Below are positions 56,051 through 64,000 of a stretch of 64,000 nucleotides of DNA, one piece after another; positions within the stretch are counted from its first letter, which is position 1, and each line of letters opens with the position of its first letter. The notes under the pieces were generated by a model. The model was not told where the DNA came from, did not search any database, and was given only the letters and a program-made list of their open reading frames with translations. The DNA is from Acidobacteriota bacterium (GTDB lineage: Bacteria; Acidobacteriota; Terriglobia; Terriglobales; SCQP01). The translations under genes and the position numbers were made by a program. The stretch spans positions 343,929 to 407,928 of the forward strand of contig JAKASR010000001.1 in the NCBI GenBank assembly GCA_021818955.1, in the 5' to 3' direction.

Positions 56051-56266
56051 ATGGGGAAAAAGCAACGCCGGAGCGGCTCCGAAGCCATCGCCTCGATCAC
56101 CGCCGGCGAGCCACGCGTGATTTTGGGCTGCATCGGCGAAGGATTTGATGATGCGCGTCTCGACCCCCTGTGCCTCGCCATGCCGAGTGCATGGCAAGGA
56201 ACTCTCCAGCAATATATCGGCCGACTTCACCGGCTCTACGCCGGGAAACGCGTGGTCCCGGTCTAA
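56051..56266 (+). pseudogene. C-terminal fragment of a DEAD/DEAH-box helicase
   Basis: A 71-residue open frame contains GEPRVILGCIGEGFDDARLD and then LCLAMPSAWQGTLQQYIGRL HRLYAGKR, matching motifs V and VI of SF2 helicases (of the type IGEGFDxxxLDTLxLAMPxSWKGTLQQYxGRLHR). The ATP-binding half, motif I and motif II are absent upstream. The fragment sits at the edge of the lower-GC region, next to the promoter side of GH116. This helicase type is found in restriction-like and TOTE defence loci, but nothing else of such a locus remains. Confidence 0.7.
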
Positions 56267-56315
56267 ACGCCGGACGGTTTGACGGCGGGTGAAGTTTCGC
56301 TGGCCGCGATGGGAC

Positions 56316-57089
56316 TCATTGGGGCAGGGAAGCGGCGGAGGCCGGGTCTAAATACACGGTCGTTTGGGCATGCGTTCGCAAGATGGTAGCCGGGCAGCGG
56401 GTCGAAATCTCTTCCCGCAGGCTGCGCGCGACGATTTGCGCCTTGCGCTCCCCCGGCACGGAGGCGATCAGCCGCGGCACGCGCAGCAGTGCGGGAATGG
56501 TCAATGTCATCGCCTGCGGCGGCACCGCATCCAGGCAGGGGAACCAGCCCTCGTTTACCTGCTGCCGGCGGCAGGCGGTATCGAGCGTGACCAGCTTCAT
56601 ATCCAGCGGATCGGCGAAATCGGCTTCGTCCGGATCGTTAAACGCCAGATGGCCGTTTTCGCCGATACCCAGAAGGCAGAGCTGCGGCTGTTCATCCCGG
56701 AGCAAGCCGGCATAGCGGCGGCAAAAATCTGCGCGGTCGGTGGCATTGCCGTCAATCCAATGAAAGGCACGCATTTTTACCCGGCTGGCCAGCCGTTCCT
56801 GCAGAAAACGGCGAAAGGAGGCCGGAGAATCTTCCGGGATTCCGCAGTATTCATCCATATGAAAGCCGATGATCTGGCGCCAGGGCAGGTCCGGTATAGC
56901 GGTGAGAGCGTCCAATGTCGCGATCTGTGAAGCGCCGGTGGCAAAGATCACCGCCACGCGCTCGCGCTGAGCGGCCAGCTCGCGCAGGCAAGCCGCCGCG
57001 GCTGCTGCCGCGGCTTGTCCCATGGCTTCGCGGCTGGCATAGACTTCGAGCTTGAGCTTTTCCGCAACCAGGCTGCGCACCGGCGGCAT
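56316..57089 (-). CDS. nagB: Glucosamine-6-phosphate deaminase-like protein
   Basis: Converts glucosamine-6-phosphate to fructose-6-phosphate and ammonia. The 257-residue product has FATGASQIATLDAL, IIGFHMDEYCGIPEDSPAS and the signature LLGIGENGHLAFNDP with the catalytic residues. AAGGAG lies 7 bases before the ATG at 57089. It stands alone downstream of the island. Related sugar-phosphate isomerases (6-phosphogluconolactonase) share the fold, but the GIGENGHLAFNDP motif favours NagB. Confidence 0.9.
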   Translation of the reverse strand: MPPVRSLVAEKLKLEVYASREAMGQAAAAAAAACLRELAAQRERVAVIFATGASQIATLDALTAIPDLPWRQIIGFHMDEYCGIPEDSPASFRRFLQERLASRVKMRAFHWIDGNATDRADFCRRYAGLLRDEQPQLCLLGIGENGHLAFNDPDEADFADPLDMKLVTLDTACRRQQVNEGWFPCLDAVPPQAMTLTIPALLRVPRLIASVPGERKAQIVARSLREEISTRCPATILRTHAQTTVYLDPASAASLPQ

Positions 57090-57156
57090 AGCATGACTCC
57101 TTTTTTCCGGACGATTCCGCCCTCGTTCCCGCATCGCGGCCGCAGCGCGAGCCCGA

Positions 57157-57624
57157 ATGCATTATCCGCGCCGCCTCCCGCCGATTTTAAATCTATTCCG
57201 GCACCCCAAACGGAGCTACATCATAGGGAATCGCGATTTGCTTGCCGTCTTCGTTTATCAGATCCCGGGGCTGAACCGGCAAGTCCGGGTGAGCCAGGGC
57301 GTGATCCGGTTGCCCTTCGTGCCGAAGCCGATTCGAGCCGCCGGCTATACCGCGCCGCAGCTGGCGCGCCAAGTCGCCCAGGTGTTGATGACCAATCGCC
57401 TGGCGCGCAATCCTTTCGTGCAGGTCGTAGTGCGGCAGGTGCGGAGCCGACCTATTGTAGTGACCGGCGATGTGGTGAAACCGGTCCGGCTCGAAGGACG
57501 CCCGGTGAAGGTGAACGAGGCGGCACTGGAGGCCGTGCGGCACTTGCTGGCAAGTGGTCTTGCATACGATCCCCTGCCGGCAGCGCTGTTGAGCGACCAG
57601 GTTGAGATTGTTCGCGGGCATTAG
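57157..57624 (+). pseudogene. Truncated polysaccharide-export (Wza/SLBB) protein
   Basis: About 155 residues. The segment YIIGNRDLLAVFVYQIPGLN, followed by VRVSQGVIRLPFVPKPIRAA and NPFVQVVVRQVRSRPIVVTG, matches the Poly_export domain and the beginning of an SLBB domain. No signal peptide is present, and after DVVKPVRLEG the usual SLBB continuation is lost before a stop. A downstream frame holds unrelated-looking sequence (NTIASLISAINGG). I read it as a decayed gene, though a short expressed protein cannot be excluded. Confidence 0.55.
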
Positions 57625-57775
57625 CCGGCCAGGTCGGGTGGCTGGTGCGGAAGCAACAAAATACGATTGCGTCGCTCATTTCCGCAATTAATGGCGGCGT
57701 GCGGGTGATGCTGCCCGATGGCAGTTGGCCGCGTGTCCTCGCCGGCTCGTCATAAATTTAAGTGGCGGCGAGGCT

Positions 57776-58789
57776 TTAATGAACCAAGGCTTCGAGGGCG
57801 CGGTGAAGGCTATAGAGCAAAGGGAGATAAAAAAACGCGGAAGAAATTAGGGTCATGACAGCGGCCCCCAATATGGCGGCGAGCATCGTGTCATGACGAG
57901 GTTGCGAATGAATTTGAGGGTCGTCAAGCAGGCGTTCGACGCGCTCGCATAAGGCGTTTAAATCGCCCGTCAACGAGACGCAAAGCTGAGAGGGAAGTTC
58001 CGCGCCATGTAACGCCGAACCTCGCTGTAATTTGGCGATTCGCACCAGGGCCGAAGCCAATGCCAGCGCAGTCTGGTGGTTCTTTCCTTGAAATTCAATT
58101 TCACCAAAGCAGGCGGCATCGTCAGCCGCCCATTCCGATTGCCGCGCCCATTCCTGTTCCAGCGCTTGCGCGTTACGCCGGCCGGGCCATGCGGGAGGCA
58201 ATAACAGCAGGCAAAAGCGCTTCAGGTTGTCATGGTAGCGGCGGTGGGCGGCTTCATGCCTCAAGGCGGCCTGCAATTCTTCATCCGGCAGAGCTTGTAA
58301 AACCGAATACGAAATCAGCAGCCGCGGCCGCCAGCCTCCGGCCAAAGCCAGCAAGGGCGTGCGCAAAGACAGAAGCCAAAGGGGCTGAGACTCACAGGAA
58401 ACCCGAATCGGGTTCCCCTCGCGTCCGGCGAGCCGCAGCAGCCGCCAAGTTTGCCATTGCGCGCGGGCGGCGCGTAAAAAAGGAATGACCAACCACAGCA
58501 TGCCCGCCACGGCGGCCAGCAAAAACCAACTCGCGGCGCCTTCGCGCACCTTCGGTTCCCAGCGCAGAAAACCGGGCAGGCAATAAGCTCCGGTCAGCGC
58601 CAGCGCCAGGGCGAACGGCAGAATGCGAAACAGGAAAAGCTGGCGAGCGGCCCAACGCGGCGGCTGCCGGCGGGCGCGGCGGACCAGCCAACGGCCGGTA
58701 CAGCCCAATACGAGGTTGAATGCCGTTTGCAGCAGGAAAAAGGAGGCGCAGGCAATGAGGCCCAAGCGAGGGAAATAATCGAGTTTCAT
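57776..58789 (-). CDS. M56 family membrane metallopeptidase (BlaR1-like without sensor domain)
   Basis: A 337-residue membrane protein. Four hydrophobic helices flank a cytoplasmic zinc-protease region with HEAAH (in ALRHEAAHRRYH, about residue 178) and a downstream ERVERLLDD. The typical BlaR1 architecture is kept, but the extracellular penicillin-binding domain is missing; the protein ends right after the last helix. It overlaps the BlaI-type gene stop by 4 bp, so the protease probably cleaves that repressor. The inducing signal is unknown. Confidence 0.85.
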   Translation of the reverse strand: MKLDYFPRLGLIACASFFLLQTAFNLVLGCTGRWLVRRARRQPPRWAARQLFLFRILPFALALALTGAYCLPGFLRWEPKVREGAASWFLLAAVAGMLWLVIPFLRAARAQWQTWRLLRLAGREGNPIRVSCESQPLWLLSLRTPLLALAGGWRPRLLISYSVLQALPDEELQAALRHEAAHRRYHDNLKRFCLLLLPPAWPGRRNAQALEQEWARQSEWAADDAACFGEIEFQGKNHQTALALASALVRIAKLQRGSALHGAELPSQLCVSLTGDLNALCERVERLLDDPQIHSQPRHDTMLAAILGAAVMTLISSAFFYLPLLYSLHRALEALVH

Positions 58790-59235
58790 GACGCCGGGTC
58801 CTGTCGCGCTCGTCGCCGCGCCTGGATTTGACGTTCCAACTTCTCCAGCAAGGCAGCATCGCGTTGCCCTAAAACATCGACCAGGCAGCTCAACAGTATT
58901 TCACCGGACGCGTGCGAGGCCAGATATTGCTCCACCATTTCCCCCGCCTGTAGGCGAAACCATTCCGGCTGGCTGAAGCGCGGGCGATAACGATAGGCGC
59001 GTTTGGCTTTCTGGCGCTCCAGCAGCCCGCGCTTATAGAGCCGGTCGAGGGTGGTCATTACGGTGGTGTAGGCCCGCGCCGGCCGTAGCCGATTGGCGAC
59101 TTCCAATACGCTGACTTCGCCGCATTTCCAGAGCACGGTCATGATGCGGGCTTCAAGCCGGCCAAGTTGGGAGGGCGGAGCTTGTTTTCTGGTGAAGCGT
59201 TCTGGGAGAGCGGCGGGTTCGGGCGGAAAAGACAT
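58786..59235 (-). CDS. BlaI/MecI/CopY-family transcriptional repressor
   Basis: A 149-residue winged-helix repressor with LGRLEARIMTVLWKCGEVSVLEV (first helix), the recognition segment RPARAYTTVMTTLDRLYKRG and the wing LLERQKAKRAYRYRPRF. Family members repress their own operon and beta-lactamase or metal genes and are inactivated by the partner M56 protease encoded next. The operator could not be located by eye in the 59236-59530 region. Confidence 0.9.
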   Translation of the reverse strand: MSFPPEPAALPERFTRKQAPPSQLGRLEARIMTVLWKCGEVSVLEVANRLRPARAYTTVMTTLDRLYKRGLLERQKAKRAYRYRPRFSQPEWFRLQAGEMVEQYLASHASGEILLSCLVDVLGQRDAALLEKLERQIQARRRARQDPAS

Positions 59236-59530
59236 GGAGATTCAGATCCAAAATGGGGCCATTTTTCTCCAGCGCCAGTCTATCATCTGCTCGGGGCGGA
59301 GAACGCCGTTTTCTTACCCGGACCGGTTCTTGGCCGGGGCCCGGGGAAGAAACACAGGCTGGGAATCGCGCCAAAAGCTAAAGCCCTCCAATAGCTCTCA
59401 TAACGGGGGGTAAACTGACCGGGATCAAGATTGCGGGATGGGTTGGATATCCCGGCTGGCGTGTGGATGGGGCGGGAGCTAATATGGCTCGAATCCCGGC
59501 GAGTGTCAGGCTTCGCAGGCGGCTTTCGTC

Positions 59531-61120
59531 ATGCTTTTTCGCACACTCAGCGCCTCGGTTTTTGGCATTGAATCCACCCTGGTCGAAGTCGAGGTAGATA
59601 CCTCGCCGGCGGCGCGGGAAGAGCCGCAATTTTCAACCGTCGGTCTTCCGGATGCGGCCGTGCGCGAAAGCCGCGAACGTTTGCGGGCGGCAATGCGCAA
59701 CTGCGGTTACGAACTGCCCAACGCCAACGTCATCATCAATCTCGCGCCGGCCGACGTGCGAAAGGAAGGCTCCGGCTTTGACCTGCCGATGGCCCTCTCG
59801 CTGCTGGGCGCCTGGGGAGAAATCCAGCGTCCGCGCGGCGCCGCGGCGGGAGCGGAAGGGGCCGATGGCGCCGGGCGCTATGGCATCACGGATCATTTGT
59901 TTGTGGGCGAATTGGCGCTGGACGGCAGTCTGCGCCCGATCCGCGGCGCGCTGCCGATCGCGGTGCTGGCGCGCGAGCGCGGCCTGCGCCGCCTGGTCCT
60001 GCCTGTAGCCAATGCCGAAGAAGCGGCCGTGGTTTCCGGCATTGAAGTCTGCGGCGCGCGCAATTTGCCCGAGGTTATGGATTGGATCAATGGCCGCGCG
60101 GAGCCCGCGCCGGCGACCGTTGATATCACGGCGCTGCTGACGCGCACCGAGCAATATGCAGAGGATTTCGCCGATGTTCGCGGGCAACAGGCGGTGAAAC
60201 GGGCGTTGGAAGTAGCCTGCGCCGGAAGCCATAATGCGCTGCTGATCGGGCCTCCCGGCTCCGGCAAAACCATGCTGGCGCGGCGGCTGCCTTCAATCTT
60301 GCCCGGACTTACTTTCGACGAGGCGTTGGAGAGCACGAAAATTCACTCCGTCGCCGGCACCCTCCCCGGGCAGGGATTACTGGTGCAGCGGCCCTTCCGC
60401 GCGCCCCATCACACCATCTCCGATGCCGGCTTGATTGGCGGCGGGTCAGTTCCCCGGCCCGGCGAGGTTAGCCTGGCCCATAATGGCGTGCTGTTTCTGG
60501 ATGAACTGCCGGAGTTCCCGCGAACGGTGCTGGAAGTTTTACGCCAGCCGCTGGAAGACGGACGGGTAGCGATTGTGCGGGCTTCCATGTCGGTCAGTTT
60601 TCCGGCGCGTTTTATGCTGGTCGCGGCGATGAATCCCTGTCCCTGCGGCTACCATCATGATCCTACTCGCGAGTGCCATTGCACCCCGCTGCAGATCCAG
60701 CGCTATGTGTCGCGCTTATCCGGACCGCTGCTCGACCGCATTGACATTCATGTGGATGTCCCCGCGGTGAAAGTGCGGGAATTGCGCCAGGCGGAACGCG
60801 GCGGCGAACCCTCCGCCCAGGTGCGCGCCCGGGTGCTAGCGGCCCGACAACGGCAATTGGCGCGTTTCGCCGGTGAACGGATTTACGCTAATGCCCAGAT
60901 GAACACGCGCCTGCTGGCGCGTGTTTGCGCGCTGACTCCGGAGGGCGGCAAAATGCTGGAACAGGCAATCATCCGCATGGGCTTGAGCGCGCGCGCGCAC
61001 GATCGCATCCTCAAAGTGGCGCGCACCATTGCCGATCTGGCCGGCAGCGAGATGATTGCAACACCGCACCTGGCCGAAGCCATTCAGTACCGCTCGCTGG
61101 ACCGCGCCTATTGGGCTTGA
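59531..61120 (+). CDS. comM: YifB/ComM family Mg-chelatase-like AAA+ ATPase
   Basis: A 529-residue protein of the ComM/YifB family, a hexameric helicase that promotes branch migration during natural transformation. The N-terminal Lon-like (ChlI) domain has [18 protein letters not shown] and [20 protein letters not shown]. The AAA+ domain has Walker [15 protein letters not shown], and [20 protein letters not shown] as Walker B, followed by MNPCPCGY with the family's zinc-like cysteines. Competence genes are not next to it. Confidence 0.93.
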   Translation: MLFRTLSASVFGIESTLVEVEVDTSPAAREEPQFSTVGLPDAAVRESRERLRAAMRNCGYELPNANVIINLAPADVRKEGSGFDLPMALSLLGAWGEIQRPRGAAAGAEGADGAGRYGITDHLFVGELALDGSLRPIRGALPIAVLARERGLRRLVLPVANAEEAAVVSGIEVCGARNLPEVMDWINGRAEPAPATVDITALLTRTEQYAEDFADVRGQQAVKRALEVACAGSHNALLIGPPGSGKTMLARRLPSILPGLTFDEALESTKIHSVAGTLPGQGLLVQRPFRAPHHTISDAGLIGGGSVPRPGEVSLAHNGVLFLDELPEFPRTVLEVLRQPLEDGRVAIVRASMSVSFPARFMLVAAMNPCPCGYHHDPTRECHCTPLQIQRYVSRLSGPLLDRIDIHVDVPAVKVRELRQAERGGEPSAQVRARVLAARQRQLARFAGERIYANAQMNTRLLARVCALTPEGGKMLEQAIIRMGLSARAHDRILKVARTIADLAGSEMIATPHLAEAIQYRSLDRAYWA

Positions 61121-61195
61121 GTTTGGATATAATGCCTGGCGAAGGTTGGGATGCTGCCGCTGCCGCCGCCGAGGGGTGCTGTCCTCTTTTGATCT

Positions 61196-61798
61196 ATGAG
61201 CCGCCGCGCCGTCGCTCATCTTTGCTCCGTCGATCCGGTGATGGCGCGGCTGATCGCCGAAATCGGCCATCCGCGCCGCCGGCAGCGTCCGCCCAATTTC
61301 GAATCCATGGCGCGGGCGATCGTTTTTCAGCAATTGCACGGCAAAGCGGCGTCGACGATTTACCAGCGCCTGCTCGAGGCCGCCGGCGGCGCGCTGACGC
61401 CTGATTCGATTCTGGCCTTGAGCGAAGCCAGCCTGCGCGCCGCCGGATTATCCCGCCAGAAGCTCGGTTACCTGCGCGATCTGGCGGCGCGCACGGCCTC
61501 TGGTGAGCTCGATTTCGCCCGGATCCCTTGTCTGAACGATGATGAAATAATCGGATATCTGACCCGGGTCAAAGGTATCGGGGTTTGGACGGCGCAGATG
61601 TTTTTAATCTTTTCGCTGCAGCGCCCTGACGTTATGCCCACTGCGGACTTCGCCATCAATATGGCGATCAAAAAACATTACCGCAAGCGCCGCGTATTAA
61701 AGCCGAAGCAAACGTTGCAGTTGGCCGAGCGCTGGCGTCCTTATCGCACCCTCGCCTGCCTGTATCTGTGGGACAGCCTTGACGTGCGGCTTCCGTGA
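61196..61798 (+). CDS. HhH-GPD DNA-3-methyladenine glycosylase (AlkA-type)
   Basis: A 200-residue base-excision repair glycosylase. After FESMARAIVFQQLHGKAAST, the helix-hairpin-helix is LTRVKGIGVWTAQMFLIFSL and the catalytic Asp lies in MPTADFAI. It lacks the N-terminal domain of E. coli AlkA, as do the short archaeal/acidobacterial enzymes. It follows comM by 75 bp and could be cotranscribed. Confidence 0.9.
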   Translation: MSRRAVAHLCSVDPVMARLIAEIGHPRRRQRPPNFESMARAIVFQQLHGKAASTIYQRLLEAAGGALTPDSILALSEASLRAAGLSRQKLGYLRDLAARTASGELDFARIPCLNDDEIIGYLTRVKGIGVWTAQMFLIFSLQRPDVMPTADFAINMAIKKHYRKRRVLKPKQTLQLAERWRPYRTLACLYLWDSLDVRLP

Positions 61799-61821
61799 GC
61801 GGCATTCGCGCTGGTTTATGT

Positions 61822-62937
61822 TTAATGCTGCCGCCGCGGTTTTCGCGGCGCTTTGCGCCGCGGCTGGGCGCGCAAGGGCGGGTTCATGCCGATGCTCCTC
61901 GACATGAGCCTGAAATGGCGGGTGTTAAACCAGGCAAGTAAGTCGCGCTTCGGCACCACCAGACGCAGCCAGACCCGGTCGCCCGCATGCTGCACCGTAA
62001 TTCCGGTCAGCAAGGCGCGAAGGCGCGGGTCCATGGCGGCCAAGGCGCGGTCCGGGGCCGGCGCGGCGGAGCGGGCCTGCGGGCCCGACAACGTCCGCTC
62101 AGAAGGACTCGGGCCGCCGGAGTTGAGAAAGATTTGCTGCAGGGTCGCCAATTCGGCGGCCAGATTGCGCGCTTGTTCCGCCGTGGCGGATTGCACCAGC
62201 AGGCTCAATTTGGGTCCATGGGGTGTACTGCGCGCGCTCAGGCGCAGCCGCCGCGCATGCTGAAACAGGTTTAATCCCGGTTGTTGGCGGCGCAGGGATG
62301 CCGGCCAGGCGGAAGGTCGAACCGCAGCCAGAAAAAAATCCTGGCGCCGCGCCGTCCAACTCAAATCGCTGAGCAATGCTGGCGCAGGGGCGGGTAAGAG
62401 GCGATGCCAACGCCGCAGCAGAGGCGTCAGGCTTGCGGGCGCGGGCCGATTCGATAGCGCCAGTTCACTCGAACCTAGCCAGGTCAGAATCAGCGGCCGG
62501 TGTAATCCTTGAATTTCAAAAAAATGTTGGCCATGAAGCATCCAGGTGCGGCGCGCATGTTGCCGTATCCAGGCGTGCAGCCGCGAAGGAAAGCGTCCCG
62601 TCAGCACCAGCGTGGCGCGGGAAACGCCTGCCGCTGGTTGCAGGCCCAGCGCCACTTGATCCACATTGCGTTCCCAATTGAAACCGGTTTGGCGGATGAA
62701 TTGGGCATAACTGGGATCATATGCGACGGGTTTATTGAATACCCCGGCTTGCCGCAGAGGGCGTAGATCAAAATAAATTATGGCGGGTGCATCCGGCAGC
62801 AGACGCAAAGGTTGCGGCATATCGACACGCTGCAAGGTTTTCGCCATCAGCGCGCCCGCAATCAGCACGATGGGCGACAGTACCCAGATCCAGAAGCGTG
62901 GACGCTGCATGGCAACAGGATATGCGAAAAACGTCAT
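61822..62937 (-). CDS. Hypothetical membrane-anchored protein
   Basis: A 371-residue protein with one N-terminal membrane anchor (FWIWVLSPIVLIAGALMA). The rest is soluble, with PDAPAIIYFDLRPLRQAG early on and a Lys/Arg-rich C-terminus. The start at 62937 is supported by a strong AAGGAGG immediately upstream. I do not recognise the family. It converges with the glycosylase gene. Confidence 0.65.
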   Translation of the reverse strand: MTFFAYPVAMQRPRFWIWVLSPIVLIAGALMAKTLQRVDMPQPLRLLPDAPAIIYFDLRPLRQAGVFNKPVAYDPSYAQFIRQTGFNWERNVDQVALGLQPAAGVSRATLVLTGRFPSRLHAWIRQHARRTWMLHGQHFFEIQGLHRPLILTWLGSSELALSNRPAPASLTPLLRRWHRLLPAPAPALLSDLSWTARRQDFFLAAVRPSAWPASLRRQQPGLNLFQHARRLRLSARSTPHGPKLSLLVQSATAEQARNLAAELATLQQIFLNSGGPSPSERTLSGPQARSAAPAPDRALAAMDPRLRALLTGITVQHAGDRVWLRLVVPKRDLLAWFNTRHFRLMSRSIGMNPPLRAQPRRKAPRKPRRQH

Positions 62938-63161
62938 CCGCCTCCTTCTATATAAGGACTATCCCCCTGCGGGAAAGCCGTTCGGAAAGCGAGCCGTCTG
63001 GCTGGCGCTGTCGGCTGTAACCGGTGTAAAATCAATCCGTTCCCAATTGAAAAACGTAGGGGTAAGCTGTTGGTTGCAATTAGAGTTCCAATCCATTATC
63101 ATGAGGAGGTTGTGTCCCCGGTTGGGACGCACGACGCATTATTGTTCTTATGCAATTGTTG

Positions 63162-63236
63162 GCTGGCGTAGCTCAGGGGTAGAGCAGCTGATTTGTAATC
63201 AGCCGGTCAGGGGTTCAAATCCCTTCGCCAGCTCCA
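63162..63236 (+). tRNA. tRNA-Thr (TGT)
   Basis: Acceptor GCTGGCG pairs with CGCCAGC; the anticodon loop TTTGTAA places TGT at 63194-63196; T arm GGGGTTCAAATCCC; CCA encoded at 63234-63236. First of four tRNA genes leading into tuf. Confidence 0.97.
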
Positions 63237-63322
63237 AGGAGCCACTCCACGACATCCGGTGATGAATGCCGCGCTTCGCATGGTTCGAAGCGAACGGCGA
63301 AGCGTCGCCCGGGAGGGCCCAG

Positions 63323-63410
63323 GGACAGGTGGGTGAGTGGTTAATACCAACAGACTGTAAATCTGTCGCCCCTTGGGGCTACGGAGGTTCGAATCCTCCC
63401 CTGTCCACCA
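63323..63410 (+). tRNA. tRNA-Tyr (GTA)
   Basis: Acceptor GGACAGG pairs with CCTGTCC; the anticodon GTA is at 63357-63359 within CAGACTGTAAATCTG. A long variable arm (GCCCCTTGGGGC) identifies a class II tRNA, and CCA is encoded at 63408-63410. Confidence 0.96.
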
Positions 63411-63421
63411 GAGTTTGTACA

Positions 63422-63687
63422 ATGAGCTTTTCCCTTGGCCGCGGGCGTTGGCAGCCGAACAAGCGGCGGCTGATTGCCGGCTTGGCTTATGGGTTGTTGA
63501 TGGCGGCCGCGCTGCTGTGGTTACAGGATCGGCGCTTGCTGATTGCGACCTTGGCCGTGCTGGCCTGGTTTTTGTTTTTAAGCTTGCGGGTTACTCCGCA
63601 ACCGGCGCCCGCGCCTTGGCGGCGCGATGCTGATTTGGAGACGGATAACGAAAACGGACCCCGGCGGAACGAGTCGGGCGGGCGAGG

Positions 63688-63697
<10 letters not shown>
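63422..63697 (+). CDS. Small two-helix membrane protein in the tRNA cluster
   Basis: A 91-residue frame starting 12 bp after tRNA-Tyr has two hydrophobic segments (LIAGLAYGLLMAAALLWL and LLIATLAVLAWFLFLSL) separated by a basic loop (QDRR), and a hydrophilic acidic/basic tail. The final codons run into the first bases of the next tRNA gene, so the stop lies inside the tRNA sequence. No strong Shine-Dalgarno is seen. It may be a real small membrane protein or a fortuitous frame. No family recognised. Confidence 0.45.
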
Positions 63698-63763
<66 letters not shown>

Positions 63764-63806
63764 GGATCAGCGTCCCAAGAGGGCGCGAAAAACCGAAGCG
63801 GGCAGG

Positions 63807-63881
<75 letters not shown>

Positions 63882-63908
63882 ACTGCTGAACCGGAAAGAG
63901 AACACCAC

Positions 63909-64000
<92 letters not shown>

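Noticed and set aside
56000..56300. A direct repeat of the tRNA-Ser 3' end that would mark an attachment site at the far edge of the island
   Set aside because: No match to the T arm and acceptor sequence of 46490-46512 was found near 56 kb, and no integrase gene is present, so I do not call an att pair.

Overview
The window is a 64 kb chromosomal stretch from a high-GC, Gram-negative soil-type bacterium, most probably a member of the Acidobacteriota. That placement is an inference. It rests on a VWFA-related secreted protein of the type expanded in that phylum (14205-15950), a CRTAC1/ASPIC repeat protein, LPS genes (waaF-like, lpxK, waaA) that show an outer membrane, and many small acidobacterial-style secreted hypotheticals. 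No rRNA operon, phage, transposase, integrase or CRISPR array was seen.

Layout. 1-4590: end of a PIN/TRAM protein, ispD, a class A beta-lactamase-like hydrolase, an unknown secreted protein and hemL. 4767-13783: a cell-envelope glycosylation block with three GT-C-type membrane proteins, a GT2 polyprenyl-phosphate sugar transferase, a SAM methyltransferase, and a GlgM/GlgA-type glycosyltransferase. This block is studded with a modular hairpin-rich repeat family (called R1 and R2 here), one copy of which lies in frame inside a gene. 13814-21132: purS, the VWFA protein, a cluster of CCCGTTATTCCAA hairpins, gltX, an MFS transporter, a GNAT protein and a B12-type radical SAM protein. 21353-31678: trehalose/alpha-glucan metabolism (otsB with a decayed otsA remnant, glgE, treS) interleaved with two secreted hydrolases and a response regulator/histidine kinase pair. 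31780-46246: acyl-CoA carboxylase beta subunit, CRTAC1 protein, MscS channel, waaF-like/lpxK/waaA, a PcrA/UvrD helicase, a small exported protein, a MetE-like protein and an ICMT-like methyltransferase.

46422-56266 looks like a genomic island. It begins just after tRNA-Ser(GCT), is visibly lower in GC than its surroundings, and carries two GH172 (DUF2961) proteins, a Tat-exported MGH1/GH37-like enzyme, an exported RbsD/FucU-like protein, a COG0523 (CobW-type) GTPase and a Tat-exported GH116 enzyme. It ends with a fragment of a DEAD/DEAH helicase. 57089-64000 returns to core content: nagB, a polysaccharide-export remnant, a BlaI/M56 pair, comM, an AlkA-type glycosylase, and the conserved Thr-Tyr-Thr-Gly tRNA cluster leading into tuf.

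How the genes fit together. GlgM (maltose-1-phosphate synthesis), TreS (trehalose to maltose) and GlgE (maltose-1-phosphate to glucan) supply most of the GlgE alpha-glucan route. OtsB persists while its partner OtsA survives only as a broken C-terminal scrap. The most unusual sequence feature is the R1/R2 family: its stem substitutions between copies preserve pairing by wobble, its UNCG loop class is conserved, it reads as a terminator on the minus strand, and it contributes codons to three proteins.
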